DNA of 64,000 bases from Anoxybacillus amylolyticus. Its GTDB lineage: Bacteria > Bacillota > Bacilli > Bacillales > Anoxybacillaceae. Every line of letters begins with the position of its first letter. Positions within the stretch are counted from its first letter, which is position 1. Location: NCBI RefSeq assembly GCF_001634285.1, contig NZ_CP015438.1, positions 2,740,001-2,804,000 of the forward strand. Reading direction: 5' to 3'. Shown here in pieces: positions 19,308-28,795 of this stretch. Position numbers and translations under genes: made by a program. The notes beneath the pieces are model-generated. The model did not search any database, was not told the DNA's origin, and saw only the letters and a list, made by a program, of their open reading frames with translations.

Positions 19308-20080
19308 TGTTTTCCCTCCATCTGAAAAAATGTTTCCATCGCTTTTATCATACCATCAATTGTATATTGTTCTGGGCAAATATGTACCATTAAGCCAACG
19401 TTTTCAGCCGCTTGTTTCGTCACTGGACCAATGCAAGCAATGACACAATGCGCCAATAGCGGCTCCCATTTGATTTCATTCATTACGTTCATAAAACTTT
19501 CGACCGTGGACGGGCTTGTAAATGTAAGTATGTCGATGGCGTTCTTTTTTAATAAATCAAGCAACTGCGCTTTGCTGCTATCATTCATTTTCGTTTCATA
19601 CACGACTAGGTCGGTCACGTCTGCACCTAAATGAACAAGCGATTCTTTCAATGCGGGGCGCGCCAAATTTCCTTTCACTAACAACACACGGTCATTCGGC
19701 TTCACGAGCGATTTCATCGCTTCTGCCAATCCTTCTGCGATAAATTCATCAGGAACGACAGAAGGCGTTATCCCTCGTTTTTCTAAAGCGGTTGCCGTTT
19801 TTTTTCCGACAACCGCAACATTCGGCAGCGGCATTGTGTCCCTAATAAATGTAAAGAAAAAACGTACCCCGTTGGCGCTCGTAAACACGAGCCAGTCGTA
19901 GCGAGACAAGTGGCGAACACATTCCTTGATTTCCTTTGTTTCCGACACCGCTGAAACAGAAATAAGCGGAATTTCTAGCGGGATTGCCCCTGCTTTTTTC
20001 AGCTGTTCGGAAAACGCCCTTGCCTGCTCTTTTTCTCTTGTCACCAGCACCGTTTTGCCCGATAACGGAAGATGCTTCAT
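19304..20080 (-). CDS. hemD: Uroporphyrinogen-III synthase
   Basis: 258 aa. It closes and inverts ring D of hydroxymethylbilane. The family is weakly conserved; visible features are the N-terminal [20 protein letters not shown], the [11 protein letters not shown] motif and [12 protein letters not shown]. The start overlaps the hemC stop (ATGA) and the stop overlaps the hemB start. Its place between hemC and hemB supports the call. Confidence 0.94.
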   Translation of the reverse strand: MKHLPLSGKTVLVTREKEQARAFSEQLKKAGAIPLEIPLISVSAVSETKEIKECVRHLSRYDWLVFTSANGVRFFFTFIRDTMPLPNVAVVGKKTATALEKRGITPSVVPDEFIAEGLAEAMKSLVKPNDRVLLVKGNLARPALKESLVHLGADVTDLVVYETKMNDSSKAQLLDLLKKNAIDILTFTSPSTVESFMNVMNEIKWEPLLAHCVIACIGPVTKQAAENVGLMVHICPEQYTIDGMIKAMETFFQMEGKQ

Positions 20081-21012
20081 TGCGCACCAAACTCCTTTTT
20101 AACCCGGTCGATCAACGCTTTTGCGCCGAGCTGAACGAGACGATCCGCTACTGTTTTGCCAATTTGTTCAGCATCTGTACCGATAGCGGTTTCTTTGTAG
20201 CACTCTGTTCCGTCCGGAGAAGCAACGAGTCCTGTAAAAACAACTTCGTCTTTTTCATTCACATACGCATAGCCAGCAATCGGCACTTGGCAGCCACCTT
20301 CCATGCGCTGCAAAAAGGTGCGTTCCGCCAATACCGCCCGCTCCGTTTCGCAGTCGTTTAACACTCGCAGCCATTGTAACAGTTCCGCGTCTTCCTCACG
20401 GCATTCAATTGCGAGCGCTCCTTGTCCAACAGCCGGCAAACAAACTTCCGTCGACAAATATTCCGTGATTGTTTCTTCTGCCCATCCCATTCGTCGCAAC
20501 CCAGCCGCTGCCAGAATGATTGCATCATAATCGTCGTTTTCTAATTTCGCCAACCTTGTGTCAATATTGCCGCGAATCCATTTAACCTCCAAATCTCGGC
20601 GTTTCGCTAACAGTTGCGCAGAACGGCGCAAACTGCTCGTTCCAATGACCGCCCCGCTCGGAAGCTCCGCAAACGAAACGCGCGCTTTGCTAATGAGCAC
20701 ATCGCGGTGGTCTTCTCGTTTCGGCACACAACCAATCATCAGCCCTTCCGGCAGCACAGCTGGCATATCTTTCATGCTATGGACGGCCATATCAATTTCT
20801 TCATGAAGCATCGCTTGCTCAATTTCTTTGACAAACAATCCTTTTCCGCCCACTTTTGATAACGTGACGTTTAAAATCTGATCACCTTTTGTCACAATTT
20901 CTTTTACTTCAAACTCAAACGGTGCCCCAAGTTCTTTCAATTTTGTAATGACCCAATTAGTTTGCGTCAAAGCTAACTTGCTTCGCCTCGAACCGACAAT
21001 AATTTTTCGCAT
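20077..21012 (-). CDS. hemC: Hydroxymethylbilane synthase (porphobilinogen deaminase)
   Basis: 311 aa. It polymerises four porphobilinogens on a dipyrromethane cofactor. The start [18 protein letters not shown] at 21012 follows GGAGGAAG; in-frame starts further upstream reach into the hemX end and lack support. The catalytic Asp lies in KREDHRDV, and the cofactor Cys is in [13 protein letters not shown] (about 240). Confidence 0.97.
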   Translation of the reverse strand: MRKIIVGSRRSKLALTQTNWVITKLKELGAPFEFEVKEIVTKGDQILNVTLSKVGGKGLFVKEIEQAMLHEEIDMAVHSMKDMPAVLPEGLMIGCVPKREDHRDVLISKARVSFAELPSGAVIGTSSLRRSAQLLAKRRDLEVKWIRGNIDTRLAKLENDDYDAIILAAAGLRRMGWAEETITEYLSTEVCLPAVGQGALAIECREEDAELLQWLRVLNDCETERAVLAERTFLQRMEGGCQVPIAGYAYVNEKDEVVFTGLVASPDGTECYKETAIGTDAEQIGKTVADRLVQLGAKALIDRVKKEFGAQ

Positions 21013-21026
21013 TGCTTCTTCCTCCA

Positions 21027-21860
21027 TTATGAATACCATAAGTGAAATTTTGACAAGCTACCAAATAAGAAAAAATTGACAAGCAAAAATAAAAACGAGC
21101 CGATGTTCCAAAGCGCCATCGCTTTTCCGTGCATCCCTTGCACAATTCGCCTGTAAAAATACACACTATAAACAGCCAATACAGAAAACGATCCTAACAC
21201 TTTCGCATCATACCAATGGAAATGCTCAATTTTGATATAAGCCCAAATCACGCCAAGAATGAGCCCTAATAACAACATAGGCAATCCGATTAAATTTAAA
21301 ACGTACGACATTTCCTCTAATTTGGTTAAATCAGTCATTCGCCATAACCGTTTCCCCCATTTTTTTTGTTTCAATAAGTGGTATTGAATCATATACAATA
21401 CCGAAAACACAAACGAAAGGGAAAACGCCCCGTAAGCTAACATCGCCATCGTAATATGGATGATGAGTAGTTCGGAAATAAGCTTTTCCGCTGTTGCTCC
21501 CGATTGGTAATGAGCAGGAGCAAACGTATGCAATGCAAGCATAAAAAAGGCGAGCACGTTCGTAAAAAACACGATAAAATCAACGCGCAACAACCGGTTA
21601 ATGACAAGTGACAGCGTAATAAGCACCCAAACGTAAAAGTAAAGCCCTTCTGCCATTGTCAAAATCGGAAATCGCTTCGTTTCAATCATGCGAAACAAGA
21701 AAAAAGTTGTCTGGAAAATCCAGACAATAGAAAGTAACCAGAAGGCGATGCGGTTTGCCTTCCGGTTATGGTGCAAAAAATCTATGAAATAAAGGGAAAC
21801 AGATAGTGCATATAATAGCACCGATAGCTCGTACAACCGTGCAAAGTTCATCCCCGTCAT
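21027..21860 (-). CDS. hemX: HemX, membrane protein affecting HemA level (cytochrome c assembly fold)
   Basis: 277 aa, the B. subtilis length. About eight hydrophobic helices are visible, with His residues at helix ends as in the CcsA/HemX family. In B. subtilis HemX lowers the steady-state amount of HemA. The ATG at 21860 ([20 protein letters not shown]) lies 6 bases after GAGAGG; longer frames overlap the hemA end. It is 13 bases downstream of hemA and leads into hemC. Confidence 0.92.
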   Translation of the reverse strand: MTGMNFARLYELSVLLYALSVSLYFIDFLHHNRKANRIAFWLLSIVWIFQTTFFLFRMIETKRFPILTMAEGLYFYVWVLITLSLVINRLLRVDFIVFFTNVLAFFMLALHTFAPAHYQSGATAEKLISELLIIHITMAMLAYGAFSLSFVFSVLYMIQYHLLKQKKWGKRLWRMTDLTKLEEMSYVLNLIGLPMLLLGLILGVIWAYIKIEHFHWYDAKVLGSFSVLAVYSVYFYRRIVQGMHGKAMALWNIGSFLFLLVNFFLFGSLSKFHLWYS

Positions 21861-21873
21861 TCGCATCCTCTCT

Positions 21874-23205
21874 TTATGACTGTAGAGATGGGACAACCGA
21901 CTGCTTGCCATCCTTTTTCGCTGGCTGAGACGTTTGTAGCGCCTCTTCAATATTGAAAATTTTTGCAAACAATTGAAGCGCTTCTTCGGCATTTGGCTCT
22001 GCCGCTAATTCTTTCGCCCGCAAAATGGGGTCACGGAGTAGCTGGTTAATAATGCTTTTCGTATGTTTGCTTATCACTTTTCGGTCACGCTCCGATAAAT
22101 GCGGCAATTTCCGTTCGAGGCTTTGCATCGTTTCCGCCTGAATTGCTAACGCTTTTTCACGAAGGGCAGCAAGTACCGGAACGACGCCAAGCGTATGAAG
22201 CCATTGCTGAAACTCGACTAATTCTGCTTCAATCATGATTTCGATTTGTTCGGCTGCTTTTTTCCGTTCCGCTAAATTCGCTTGCACGATGCCTTCTAAA
22301 TCATCAATGTCATATAAAAAGACGCTTTCAAGCTCGCTAAGCGCTGGGTCTAAATCGCGTGGAACGGCGATATCGACCATAAACAGCGGACGACCTTTTC
22401 GCATTTTTTCCACGTTCGTCATCATCTCTTTGGTAATGACGTAATCTTTTGCGCCTGTTGAGCTAATTAAAATATCGGCTTCCACGAGGGCGCATTGCAG
22501 TTCCGCCAACGATTTTGCGTTTCCAGAAAATTTCTCCGCTAAATGTTGCGCCTTTTCAAACGTCCGGTTGATGACCGTTACTTTTTTCACACCGGTGCCG
22601 TAAAGATTTTGTAGCGCTAACTCTCCCATTTTCCCAGCGCCGAGCACTAACACATGCTTCGATGATAAATCACCAAAAATCTTTTTCGCTAGTTCCACCG
22701 CTGCATAGCTAACCGATACGGCGTTTGAGCCGATTTCTGTTTCTGCGTGTGCCCTTTTCGCTAACGTCACCGCTTGCTTAAATAGCTGTTTAAATACCGT
22801 GCCAATTGTGTTTTCTTCTTGTGCTAAAAGATAGCTTGCGCGCACTTGCCCTAAAATTTGCGTTTCGCCTAAAATCATCGAATCAAGGCCACAGGCAACG
22901 CGGAATAAATGCTCGATCGCTGCTTCGTTCTCGAAAATTTTTAAATACGGTGCAAGCACGTCTTTCTCAATATGAAACCAATCGGCTAAGAATGTTTTTA
23001 TATAATAACGCCCAGTGTGCACTTGGTCGACGACAGCATAAATTTCTGTACGATTACATGTTGAAAGAATGACATTTTCTAAAATGCTTTTTTGTTGCTG
23101 TAACGCTTTCATCGCTTCGACCAATTCCGATTCGCTAAATGTCAACTTTTCACGAATTTCGACAGGGGCGGTTTTATAGTTCACGCCAACGACAACAATA
23201 TGCAC
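21874..23205 (-). CDS. hemA: Glutamyl-tRNA reductase
   Basis: 443 aa. It reduces glutamyl-tRNA to glutamate-1-semialdehyde, the first committed and regulated step of heme synthesis. The GTG at 23205 ([19 protein letters not shown]) follows AGGGGG by 9 bases. The catalytic Cys is in [13 protein letters not shown] (about 50), the substrate motif is [16 protein letters not shown], and the NADPH site is [13 protein letters not shown]. The C-terminal dimerisation helix is present. It is the first gene of the hem operon. Relatives have engB just upstream; here 12 kb of mobile DNA lies between. Confidence 0.97.
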   Translation of the reverse strand: MHIVVVGVNYKTAPVEIREKLTFSESELVEAMKALQQQKSILENVILSTCNRTEIYAVVDQVHTGRYYIKTFLADWFHIEKDVLAPYLKIFENEAAIEHLFRVACGLDSMILGETQILGQVRASYLLAQEENTIGTVFKQLFKQAVTLAKRAHAETEIGSNAVSVSYAAVELAKKIFGDLSSKHVLVLGAGKMGELALQNLYGTGVKKVTVINRTFEKAQHLAEKFSGNAKSLAELQCALVEADILISSTGAKDYVITKEMMTNVEKMRKGRPLFMVDIAVPRDLDPALSELESVFLYDIDDLEGIVQANLAERKKAAEQIEIMIEAELVEFQQWLHTLGVVPVLAALREKALAIQAETMQSLERKLPHLSERDRKVISKHTKSIINQLLRDPILRAKELAAEPNAEEALQLFAKIFNIEEALQTSQPAKKDGKQSVVPSLQS

Positions 23206-23249
23206 TTCCCTATACCCCCTCAATCAAAAGTACATAATCATCTCACTAT

Positions 23250-23255
23250 ATTATA
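23250..23255 (-). promoter_or_regulatory. -10 box of the hem operon
   Basis: TATAAT on the minus strand 45 bases before hemA. A clear -35 is not seen. A PerR-type operator was looked for and only a partial inverted repeat (CTATAATATAG) is present. Confidence 0.45.
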
Positions 23256-23399
23256 GCATGTATATGTGCAACATAACGAAAAAAATGTGAACACAATTTG
23301 AACCTATGTGATAAACTTTTAGACAGAGTTCTTTTCATATGTACCATAAAAACACACCTTCTATCAAGCATAGTTCATAGTAGAAATGGGGAGAAACGA

Positions 23400-23885
23400 G
23401 TGAAAAAGAATGGGATGTTTTCCGGAATTGTGTTAATTGGCTTAGGATTGTATTTTTTCGCCGGTCAGTTTTCGCTTCCTTTTTTTAAATTTTTCCAAGG
23501 ATGGCCAGCATTGTTCATCATTTTCGGAGCGGCTTTGCTCGCACAAGCATACTCTGCCCGTGAATACCAACATCTCTTTTCGGGAACGCTACTGTTTGGA
23601 TTTGGTCTTCAGTTTATACTCGTTCAACTTTGGAGAGGGTGGCCAAACGAAATCGGCGTCTTCTTTTTGATCGTCGCCCTCGCATTTTTACTCAGTGCAC
23701 GAAAAATGAAAACAGGACTTATGCAAAGCGTGTTATTTTTTGCACTATCGTTTGTCATACTGTTTTCCGAACGATTTGCCCACGTGTTTCATATTATCGA
23801 AACGAGTATTTCTTTCATTTGGAAATTTTGGCCACTCGCCTTCATTTTGTTCGGTGTATACATATTATGGACGAAAAAGAAGTAG
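23400..23885 (+). CDS. LiaI/LiaF-like transmembrane protein
   Basis: 161-aa integral membrane protein with five or six hydrophobic helices and almost no soluble part. It resembles the LiaI-LiaF-type transmembrane region found in envelope-stress proteins (GIVLIGLGLYFFAGQF at the N-terminus, WPLAFILFGVYILW at the C-terminus). The GTG at 23400 follows GGGGAG. It lacks the soluble C-terminal half of LiaF, so it could be a simple relative of unknown role. It is divergent from hemA and ends in a terminator at the edge of the mobile region. Confidence 0.75.
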   Translation: MKKNGMFSGIVLIGLGLYFFAGQFSLPFFKFFQGWPALFIIFGAALLAQAYSAREYQHLFSGTLLFGFGLQFILVQLWRGWPNEIGVFFLIVALAFLLSARKMKTGLMQSVLFFALSFVILFSERFAHVFHIIETSISFIWKFWPLAFILFGVYILWTKKK

Positions 23886-23903
23886 TTGATACAAAAAGAG
23901 GAT

Positions 23904-23949
23904 GTCCCAAAAGTGTTCGCATATCGTTCGCTTTGGGACCACTTTTTTT
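23904..23949 (+). terminator. Terminator after the LiaI/LiaF-like gene
   Basis: GTCCCAAA/TTTGGGAC stem with a long loop, then CACTTTTTTT. The bases GGATGTCCCAAAAG also resemble the outer end of several IS elements, so this could instead be an IS terminus. Confidence 0.6.
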
Positions 23950-23991
23950 GAACAAAAAATCGTCTCATTCTGCCTTGCCGAGGTGAGAAAC

Positions 23992-24151
23992 ATGAGTAAT
24001 CCGCAAAAAATCACACATTATTCCCGAACCCGTCTGAAATAATTTGAAAAATGGATTCCGAAATAATGTGCTAATTTACAAGAATCAACCAAAAATCAGA
24101 ACAAACGATCGATCGTTTGTGTGTTCAATTGTAAATCTTTAAACTTATATA
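23992..24151 (+). pseudogene. Possible degenerate transposase 5' end
   Basis: GAGGTG lies 6 bases before an ATG. The frame reads MSNPQKITHYSRTRLK, a stop, FEKWIPK, another stop and CANLQESTKNQNKRS. It ends at the IS701 element, and an IS-like terminus may lie at 23900. The reading is tentative and I cannot name a family. Confidence 0.35.
24101..24120. repeat. 20-bp perfect palindrome
   Basis: ACAAACGATCGATCGTTTGT is an exact palindrome with no loop, 31 bases from the IS701 edge. A larger inverted repeat (CACATTATT/AATAATGTG) lies just to the left at 24014-24070. It could be an operator or a mobile-element end. Confidence 0.7.
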
Positions 24152-25514
24152 CTGTAGTTGAGCAATTTAAATTACAATAATTACCATGTAAAAGAGACAA
24201 ACAGGGTACCCCTTATGCCACGTGGAGCTGTTTTTTCACGGTATCAATGGGAATATTTTGTTTCGCTGCATGGTAAATGAACTCCACGAGGCTATGTCCT
24301 TTTCTCTTGCGCAGGAGATCGAGCCCATCCGAAAAATCGCTGTTAGACTCGAATAGGCTGTACACGTAAGCAAGCTGCACCAAGATCCAGTAACGTTTCA
24401 CCGCTCGATGATGACGAACGCGGTACCCATCGAGTTTCAGCTGGTCTTTCGCTTGACGGAAAAAACATTCGATCGACCAACGCTCGGCATAGTAGCGCAA
24501 GATGTCTTCGTCGCTTAGCTCCCAATCGGTGCTCAAGACGCAATGAAGATGTTCCGGTGTCATCGGTTGATCGGCTTTCCAAACAAGTAGCACCACCGCA
24601 TCATCGAGACCGTTGAGCGCTCCTTCGTAACGATAGACGCGATAGCGCTCTTCTCCCACCGTGACGAGGCGGGTGTCATTCGGTTCGAGATAGCGGGCAA
24701 ACTGTTTGGCTTGGATGGCGATGCCTTTCGGATAGAGAATCCGGTTCGTCTTAAGCATCGCGATGACGTGGAACCCTTTTTTCAAGCAGGCTTCCACGAG
24801 TGCTTTCGATGGATACCAAGAGTCCATCAGTACATAAACAGGACGACTCACATCCAAAGAAGAAAGCATCTCAATCGCGAGTTTTCCTTTGCTTTTTCCA
24901 GCCTCCTTGTCGTAGGGGCGAAAAGCAAACGGAAACGCTTGAGTCATCGTATGAACCATGAGCCAAACGAGAGAATGCCCCCAAATCGATTTTTTCTCTG
25001 TGTGAGAATAATGCCAATCACACCCTTGAATAGCGCATGTTGCCCGTGACGAAGGCTTCGTTTTTTGGCAAATCGTATCATCGATGGAAACAAAAATGGG
25101 TTGATTCTTCTGTTTGGCGATGCGTTCGACACGATGAAGCATCCACTGCTGGAGTTTGCGGAGCAATGTCTCTTCATCCCACGGACTTTTCGTGAAAAAA
25201 TGGCTCAGTGTCGTGCGATGGTTCGGATGAAAACTCCCATGATGTAGATCGGTCAACGTTCCCGAAAAACCTTTCGTCACCATCGCATCCACGATATGAA
25301 CGAGATGCTTCATCACAGGTTTCGAGAAATAAAGCGCCAACCCCAACGTCGTGAAAAACTTGTGGATTCCTTGATGATGTGCTAATCTATTCATGAGACA
25401 TGAACCTCCTTGTGTGAATGGTTGGTAGCACATCTATTCTAACCAAGGAATCGGGTTCATGTCTTCTTTTTTGTCTCAATGTAAATTTATGTTATCGATT
25501 TTGCTCATCTACAG
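24152..25514 (-). mobile_element. IS701-family element, copy 1
   Basis: 1,363 bp. The ends are CTGTAGTTGAGCAA and CTGTAGATGAGCAA as inverted repeats. The element matches copy 2 (52292-53654) essentially base for base, apart from one difference near the left end, and the boundaries were set where the two copies diverge. No target duplication is visible here (flanks TATA and ATGA), which suggests a deletion beside the element. It cuts the remains of an immunity gene at its right edge. Confidence 0.93.
24213..25394 (-). CDS. IS701-family transposase, copy 1
   Basis: 393-aa DDE transposase. The ATG at 25394 (MNRLAHHQGIHKFF) follows AAGGAGG; an earlier in-frame ATG at 25433 lacks a ribosome site. 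First Asp: FVSIDDTICQKTKPSS. Second Asp: PVYVLMDSWYPSKALVEA. Glu region: YYAERWSIECFFRQAKDQLK. The frame is intact and identical to copy 2, so the element may be active. Confidence 0.93.
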   Translation of the reverse strand: MNRLAHHQGIHKFFTTLGLALYFSKPVMKHLVHIVDAMVTKGFSGTLTDLHHGSFHPNHRTTLSHFFTKSPWDEETLLRKLQQWMLHRVERIAKQKNQPIFVSIDDTICQKTKPSSRATCAIQGCDWHYSHTEKKSIWGHSLVWLMVHTMTQAFPFAFRPYDKEAGKSKGKLAIEMLSSLDVSRPVYVLMDSWYPSKALVEACLKKGFHVIAMLKTNRILYPKGIAIQAKQFARYLEPNDTRLVTVGEERYRVYRYEGALNGLDDAVVLLVWKADQPMTPEHLHCVLSTDWELSDEDILRYYAERWSIECFFRQAKDQLKLDGYRVRHHRAVKRYWILVQLAYVYSLFESNSDFSDGLDLLRKRKGHSLVEFIYHAAKQNIPIDTVKKQLHVA

Positions 25515-25544
25515 ATGATTAAATATATTTTGGGTATCTCCCAT
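25515..25544 (-). pseudogene. Immunity gene remnant of the second toxin, first 10 codons
   Basis: When the IS66-family insertion is removed, the second toxin continues to a TGA. Then come GAGGTG, 6 bases and this ATG, reading MGDTQNIFNH before running straight into the IS701 end. The order, strand and spacing are those of an immunity gene. The rest of the gene is not recognisable across the element, so it was probably deleted. Confidence 0.75.
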
Positions 25545-25603
25545 ACAAGTCACCTCAATGTTTTAGTTTAATATTTAAAAAGGTCGACTCTCTTTCTTCT
25601 TGA

Positions 25604-27258
25604 GTAACTGTTCAGCCATTACATAGAAAAAGTTTACGAGATCGGGTTTATTTCTGCTCCCCTTGTCTATACTAGCACCATCCAAGACAAGGGAGGTGAA
25701 CACGATGGCAAACGTTGTTTTTGATTTCCAACAAGCGGTCTTCACACTCGAAAGCATGGTCGCAAAAATTGAGCGCCAAGCACAAACCATCGAAAAACTC
25801 ATCAAAGAAAACGAACAATTAAGACAAGAAAACCAGCAACTTCGTCAAGAAAATCAAAAATTGAAAGCACGTATTGCAGAATTAGAAGCCCGCACGAAAA
25901 AAAACAGTACCAATAGCCATTTGCCGCCGTCTTCTGACCGGTTTGTGGCGAAATCTCCTTCTCGCCAACCGTCGGAGAAACAGCCGGGAGGGCAACTAGG
26001 GCATCGAGGAACGACGCTCCGCCAAGTACCGAATCCTGACCATCGAGTCCTTCACCGCGTGACCAAATGCAAAGGATGTGGTCACTCTTTAGAACATGTT
26101 GCTCCGCTTCAAGTAGACATTCGCCAAGTGTTCGACCTCCCAGTGGTTCGAATGGAAGTGACTCAACACGAACGGGAAGTGAAGGGGTGTCCGAAATGTC
26201 ATCTCGTCCAGCAGGCAGAGTTCCCTTTTTATGTCACGAATCATGTCCAGTACGGACCAGCCATCACTTCCCTTGTTTTATACTGGAATCATGCGCAGTT
26301 GATCCCGTGCGAGCGTGTCACGGAGATGGTCAAAGCGCTAGTGGACCATTCGATCAGTGCAGGCACAGTCGTGAACATGACGAGACGATGGCTCCCTGTG
26401 TTCAAAGCAGCGCTCGAAGAGATCGAAGCGGCGTTGCTAGCTTCCAAGACGTTGCACGTCGATGAAACGAGCCTGCGTGTGAACAGAAAGAACCAATGGG
26501 TGCATGTGGCTTCCACTGCCAAGGTCACCCGATACGGGCTTCATCGTTCCCGTGGAAAGCAAGCGACGGACGACATCGGGATCTTGCCACGGTACAAAGG
26601 AACGATGGTACACGATGCGTATTCGGTGTACCCGATGTACACAGAGGCGAGCCATGCCCTTTGCCACGCCCATCATCTCCGGGAGCTTCGGGCATATACA
26701 GAACTTTACGGCCATTCATGGTCGAAAGAGATGAGCGAAGCGCTGTTGAAGATGAAACAGGCGGTGGAGAACGCGGGCGGAGCTCTACCGGAGGAGGAAG
26801 TCCGGTATTGGGAAGCCGTGTACGACGAGCTTCTAGCGAATGGTCGCCGAGAACTCGAGGAGCGTTGCCGACAAGGCAAGCATGAAGGCGTCCGCAACGC
26901 GCAGAATTTCATCCAGCGTCTAGAAAAGCGCAAGCAAGAAGCGCTTCTCTTCCTGCGAAAGAAAGAAGTGCCGTTTGACAACAACCAAGCCGAGCGTGAT
27001 TTGCGGATGGTGAAAGTCAAACAAAAAATTTCCGGAACGTTTCGTCAGGAAGACGATGCCGAGGCTTTCTGTGTCATTCGCAGCGTCATTTCTACCCTGC
27101 AAAAACATGAGAAACCGGCTTGGGAATCGTTGCAAAGACTTCTAAGTGGGGAGTCTCTTCAAACGATTCTCCATTCCTCCTAGGGCATTTTCGATACGGG
27201 AAATGCCCTATTGGTGCTGGATTCTGAAAATCTCACTAGTATTGGGCTGAATGGATAC
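25604..27258 (+). mobile_element. Single-ORF IS66-family element (ISBst12-like)
   Basis: 1,655 bp. The left end GTAACTGTTCAGCC and the right end GTATCCATTCAGCC (read inward) form imperfect inverted repeats with the GTA start usual in this family. The 8-bp target CTTCTTGA is duplicated exactly at 25596-25603 and 27259-27266. It has one transposase gene and no tnpA/tnpB. It sits inside the 3' end of the second toxin gene. Confidence 0.92.
25705..27183 (+). CDS. IS66-family transposase (ISBst12-like)
   Basis: 492 aa. The ATG at 25705 follows GGGAGGTG. It has an N-terminal coiled coil (residues about 15-65, Lys/Glu/Gln heptads), a Ser/Pro/Gly linker, a zinc-finger region with CKGCGHSLEHV and CPKC, then the DDE core. 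First Asp in LHVDETSLRVNRKNQWVHV, second Asp in VHDAYSVYP, with HAHHLREL nearby, and Glu in FDNNQAERDLRMVKVKQKIS. The frame is intact. A GGGCATTT/AAATGCCC hairpin at 27183-27208 follows the stop. Confidence 0.93.
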   Translation: MANVVFDFQQAVFTLESMVAKIERQAQTIEKLIKENEQLRQENQQLRQENQKLKARIAELEARTKKNSTNSHLPPSSDRFVAKSPSRQPSEKQPGGQLGHRGTTLRQVPNPDHRVLHRVTKCKGCGHSLEHVAPLQVDIRQVFDLPVVRMEVTQHEREVKGCPKCHLVQQAEFPFYVTNHVQYGPAITSLVLYWNHAQLIPCERVTEMVKALVDHSISAGTVVNMTRRWLPVFKAALEEIEAALLASKTLHVDETSLRVNRKNQWVHVASTAKVTRYGLHRSRGKQATDDIGILPRYKGTMVHDAYSVYPMYTEASHALCHAHHLRELRAYTELYGHSWSKEMSEALLKMKQAVENAGGALPEEEVRYWEAVYDELLANGRRELEERCRQGKHEGVRNAQNFIQRLEKRKQEALLFLRKKEVPFDNNQAERDLRMVKVKQKISGTFRQEDDAEAFCVIRSVISTLQKHEKPAWESLQRLLSGESLQTILHSS

Positions 27259-28795
27259 CTTCTTGAGTCATTGTTTCCGCAGTATCTCTAATTTTTCTAT
27301 CTAAATCTTTAATCCTAGATTTCCATTGAGAACCAATTGATGAGTTTATTTTCTTATCTCCCATTCCACCAATATGACGGGGGGTTCCACCTGCAATTTG
27401 ATCTGGATTGTGCAGCGCCGCTTGACCTTTTAACCATTCTTGTGCTTGTTTTTTCGCTTCTTCTCGAGATAATCCTTGCTTACGTAGTTCCGAAACTTTT
27501 TCTTTTAATGCCTCTTGTCTAGCCAGTTTCTGCGCTGCGTTTCCTTCTAATGCCCTACCATCTTTCGAATATCTATCTCGATTTTTTATAAACTCATCAA
27601 CTGTCAAAGAATTGATTCCTTCTTCTTGAGCTTTTAATTGCCTATCAAATTCTGCTGCATCGTGTTTCGGGTTCCTTTTAAAGCTGATCTCAATTTCAGA
27701 AATTCTCGGGATGTCACTAACTCCCTTACCTTTACCCGTCCCCTGAGTAGCTTCAGGCGTCCTCTTAACAACTCTTCCCGAAACACCTTCTTCCCGACTT
27801 ATTCGCTGGTACAGTTCTTTAGCGCTTTGGACAAAGTTGGAACCTCCCGTTGCCGCTAAAGTGGCTCCATGAGTGGCTCCCATAGCAGCGATGGCAGTGG
27901 CTGGAGCTCCGACAGCCGCTCCTACTCCCGTGCTGCTAAGGACGATGCCGCCTGCTTCTAAAGCGGTGAACCCGGCTGTTTCGATTGCCCCGGCTACAGT
28001 CGATACAGCGTGTCCCGCCATTTTCCCCAATTCATAGGCGACAGGGTGCGGGCTGTTATAAGGGCGGTGTGCCATATTGTATGTCACATCCTGTAAAGCC
28101 GCATCTCCCGCTCCTCTCACAAACTCCACTGTGCTTTCCATTGGGTGTTTCGTCAATCCGTGCCATGATTTTTCTGCGTTCTTCGCTACTTGTCGAGCGG
28201 TTTGTTCGATTTTTTGTCCTGTATTGATTATACCATGAACCGCCTGTTTGGCGACATGCTCTGCTTTCTTTTCTAGTTGATGTGCACTGCGTTCGATCGT
28301 TTTCTCCGTATCTTTGATTTCTTGCTTTATCTTATGTTCAATCGGATGGATCGCTTCGGATACCGCTTGTTTCACATTATGTGCGACGTGCTTTATAGCT
28401 TGCTCTGTCTTCTTTTCCGCCTCATGGAACGCTTCTCGTGCCTTCTGACTAATATGTACCGTGTCTTTCACTGCTTGTTTCGCGGCATGTTCCACTTTCT
28501 TTTCGACTTTTTGAATCGCTTTCTCCACTTGTTTCACATCATGTGCGACGTGCTTTCCCACTTGTTCCGCTTTCTTTTCCGCTTGATGAAAAGCTTCCTT
28601 TGCCTTTTGGCTAATGTGCACCGTATCCTTTACGACCTGTTTCACCACTGGCTCGACTTTCTTTTCTACTTGCTGAACGGTTTGTTGAATGGTCTTCTCT
28701 ACTTTCTTGACGTCATTGGCAACATGTTTGACCGTCTGCTCTACCTTTTTCTCGACAAAATGTCCTAATTTGCTTAATGAACTCCAAAAAGACAT
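27236..28795 (-). CDS. Polymorphic toxin with Ntox15-like (HxxD) nuclease tip, C-terminus altered by an IS
   Basis: 519 aa as it now reads. Residues 1-333 closely parallel the other toxin, including MSFWSSLSKLGHF, the Lys/Glu repeats, EFVRGAGDAALQDVT and the Gly/Ala stretch. The tip (about 345-512) is different and resembles the toxin-15 family: ALHNPDQIAGG (HxxD at 462-465), then GGMGDKKINSSIGSQWKSRI. The last seven residues (GIHSAQY) come from the IS66-family element. Without it the protein would continue EERESTFLNIKLKH, giving 525 aa. The start at 28795 follows AAAGGAGCGGGGGAG, as in the paralogue. Activity after loss of the natural end is uncertain. Confidence 0.85.
   Translation of the reverse strand: MSFWSSLSKLGHFVEKKVEQTVKHVANDVKKVEKTIQQTVQQVEKKVEPVVKQVVKDTVHISQKAKEAFHQAEKKAEQVGKHVAHDVKQVEKAIQKVEKKVEHAAKQAVKDTVHISQKAREAFHEAEKKTEQAIKHVAHNVKQAVSEAIHPIEHKIKQEIKDTEKTIERSAHQLEKKAEHVAKQAVHGIINTGQKIEQTARQVAKNAEKSWHGLTKHPMESTVEFVRGAGDAALQDVTYNMAHRPYNSPHPVAYELGKMAGHAVSTVAGAIETAGFTALEAGGIVLSSTGVGAAVGAPATAIAAMGATHGATLAATGGSNFVQSAKELYQRISREEGVSGRVVKRTPEATQGTGKGKGVSDIPRISEIEISFKRNPKHDAAEFDRQLKAQEEGINSLTVDEFIKNRDRYSKDGRALEGNAAQKLARQEALKEKVSELRKQGLSREEAKKQAQEWLKGQAALHNPDQIAGGTPRHIGGMGDKKINSSIGSQWKSRIKDLDRKIRDTAETMTQEGIHSAQY

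Noticed and set aside
23240-23260. PerR box upstream of hemA
   Set aside because: Only a short partial inverted repeat is present; the 15-bp consensus is not met.
26067-26885. Several long frames inside the single-ORF IS66 transposase on both strands
   Set aside because: They are shadows of a GC-rich coding region; the transposase frame carries all family motifs.
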